Shown here: in pieces, positions 63,801-64,000 of the stretch
Layout: each line of letters opens with the position of its first letter
Numbering within the stretch: the stretch's first letter is position 1
Source of the DNA: Rhynchopus sp. YZ270_cl-10
Lineage: Eukaryota > Euglenozoa > Diplonemea > Diplonemida > Diplonemidae
DNA length: 64,000 nucleotides
Reading direction: 5' to 3'
Assembly (NCBI GenBank): GCA_964035575.1
Contig: OZ037907.1
Coordinates: 806,001-870,000, forward strand
The notes under the pieces: model-generated
Database searches by the model: none
Seen by the model: the letters and a program-made list of their open reading frames with translations, nothing else
What the model was told of the DNA's origin: nothing
Program-made: the position numbers and the translations under genes

Positions 63801-64000
63801 CACACGAAAACGCCGCGTTGAAAAGCGACGCGGTTAGACACACGAAAACAGCGAGTTGAAAAGCGACGCGTTTAGACACACGAAAACGGCGCGTTGAAAA
63901 GCGACGCGTTTAGACACACGAAAACGGCGCGTTGAAAAGCGACGCGTTTAGACGCACAAAAACGACGCGTTGAAAAGCGACGCGTTTAGGCACACGAAAA
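57833..64000. repeat. 38-bp CpG-rich satellite, about 162 units, runs off the window
   Basis: The unit contains CGAAAACGGCGCGTT, then GAAAAGCGACGCGTTTAGAC and ACA (or GCA). It is itself a degenerate duplication: GAAAACGRCGCGTT and GAAAAGCGACGCGTT. Most units carry ACGCGT. Variants (GRCGCG, GCCGCG, GCTCG, AGCGAG; CACACG, GCATG, GCACG) are arranged in recurring blocks. A rare GTCGCTGTTAG variant recurs at an offset of 3724 bp (98 units); a GCCGCG/AGCGAG block recurs at 418 bp (11 units) and at 3838 bp (101 units). Since 38 is not a multiple of 3, no continuous protein is encoded. Confidence 0.97.

Noticed and set aside
57833-64000. CRISPR array
   Set aside because: Units are contiguous 38-bp repeats without unique spacers, in a eukaryotic context.

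Overview
The window looks like nuclear DNA of a protist. GC-rich genes, mostly without introns, sit in AT-rich intergenic DNA full of A/T and G/C homopolymer runs. Nine protein genes are supported and all nine lie on the minus strand across about 56 kb. In eight of them a pyrimidine tract ending in AG lies 0-40 nt before the start codon (weakest for the monooxygenase). Seven of the eight show no obvious matching donor; for the eIF4E-like gene a possible 5' UTR intron is visible. One-way gene order plus such acceptors is what spliced-leader trans-splicing looks like in Euglenozoa. With conventional GT-AG introns also present (three in the exchanger gene), a diplonemid-like euglenozoan is my best guess, as inference only; no spliced-leader gene or rRNA is present to settle it.

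Layout. 1-1.1 kb: intergenic with a small Mutator-like MITE. 1.1-7.7 kb: a kynurenine 3-monooxygenase-like flavoprotein and a 1633-residue protein with repeated LamG-like domains. 7.7-9.2 kb: a possible reverse-transcriptase remnant. 9.2-12.6 kb: a K+-dependent Na+/Ca2+ exchanger in four exons, reassembled here by its splice sites. 15.4-16.1 kb: a disordered protein with duplicated modules. 16.1-39.5 kb: a 23-kb stretch with no convincing intact gene, holding MITEs, fold-back elements, tandem duplications, a 2.1-kb transposon, (GGTACCTG)n and a 2.2-kb compound array of 187 heptamers followed by 185 pentamers. 39.6-44.4 kb: a divergent eIF4E-like protein with a long Gln/Pro-rich tail, mitochondrial 3-isopropylmalate dehydrogenase, and a small coiled-coil protein. 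44.7-47.9 kb: two TA-flanked transposon-like elements. 48.4-49.7 kb: a secreted GH28-type pectinase homologue. 52.5-57.1 kb: a full-size PDR-type ABC transporter. 57.8-64 kb: a CpG-rich 38-bp satellite running off the end of the window.

The least expected feature is a set of very short hairpin elements (about 30-110 bp; about 38 copies in five sequence classes) scattered through the intergenic DNA and one intron. Three classes share a loop close to CCTCTCGTG, many are preceded by TTGAAA, and nearly all lie in one orientation, antisense to the genes. I do not recognise them as a described family. The genes do not form one pathway: tryptophan catabolism, leucine synthesis, cation exchange, drug or lipid export, translation control and extracellular polysaccharide breakdown are all represented, as expected for a one-way eukaryotic array rather than an operon.
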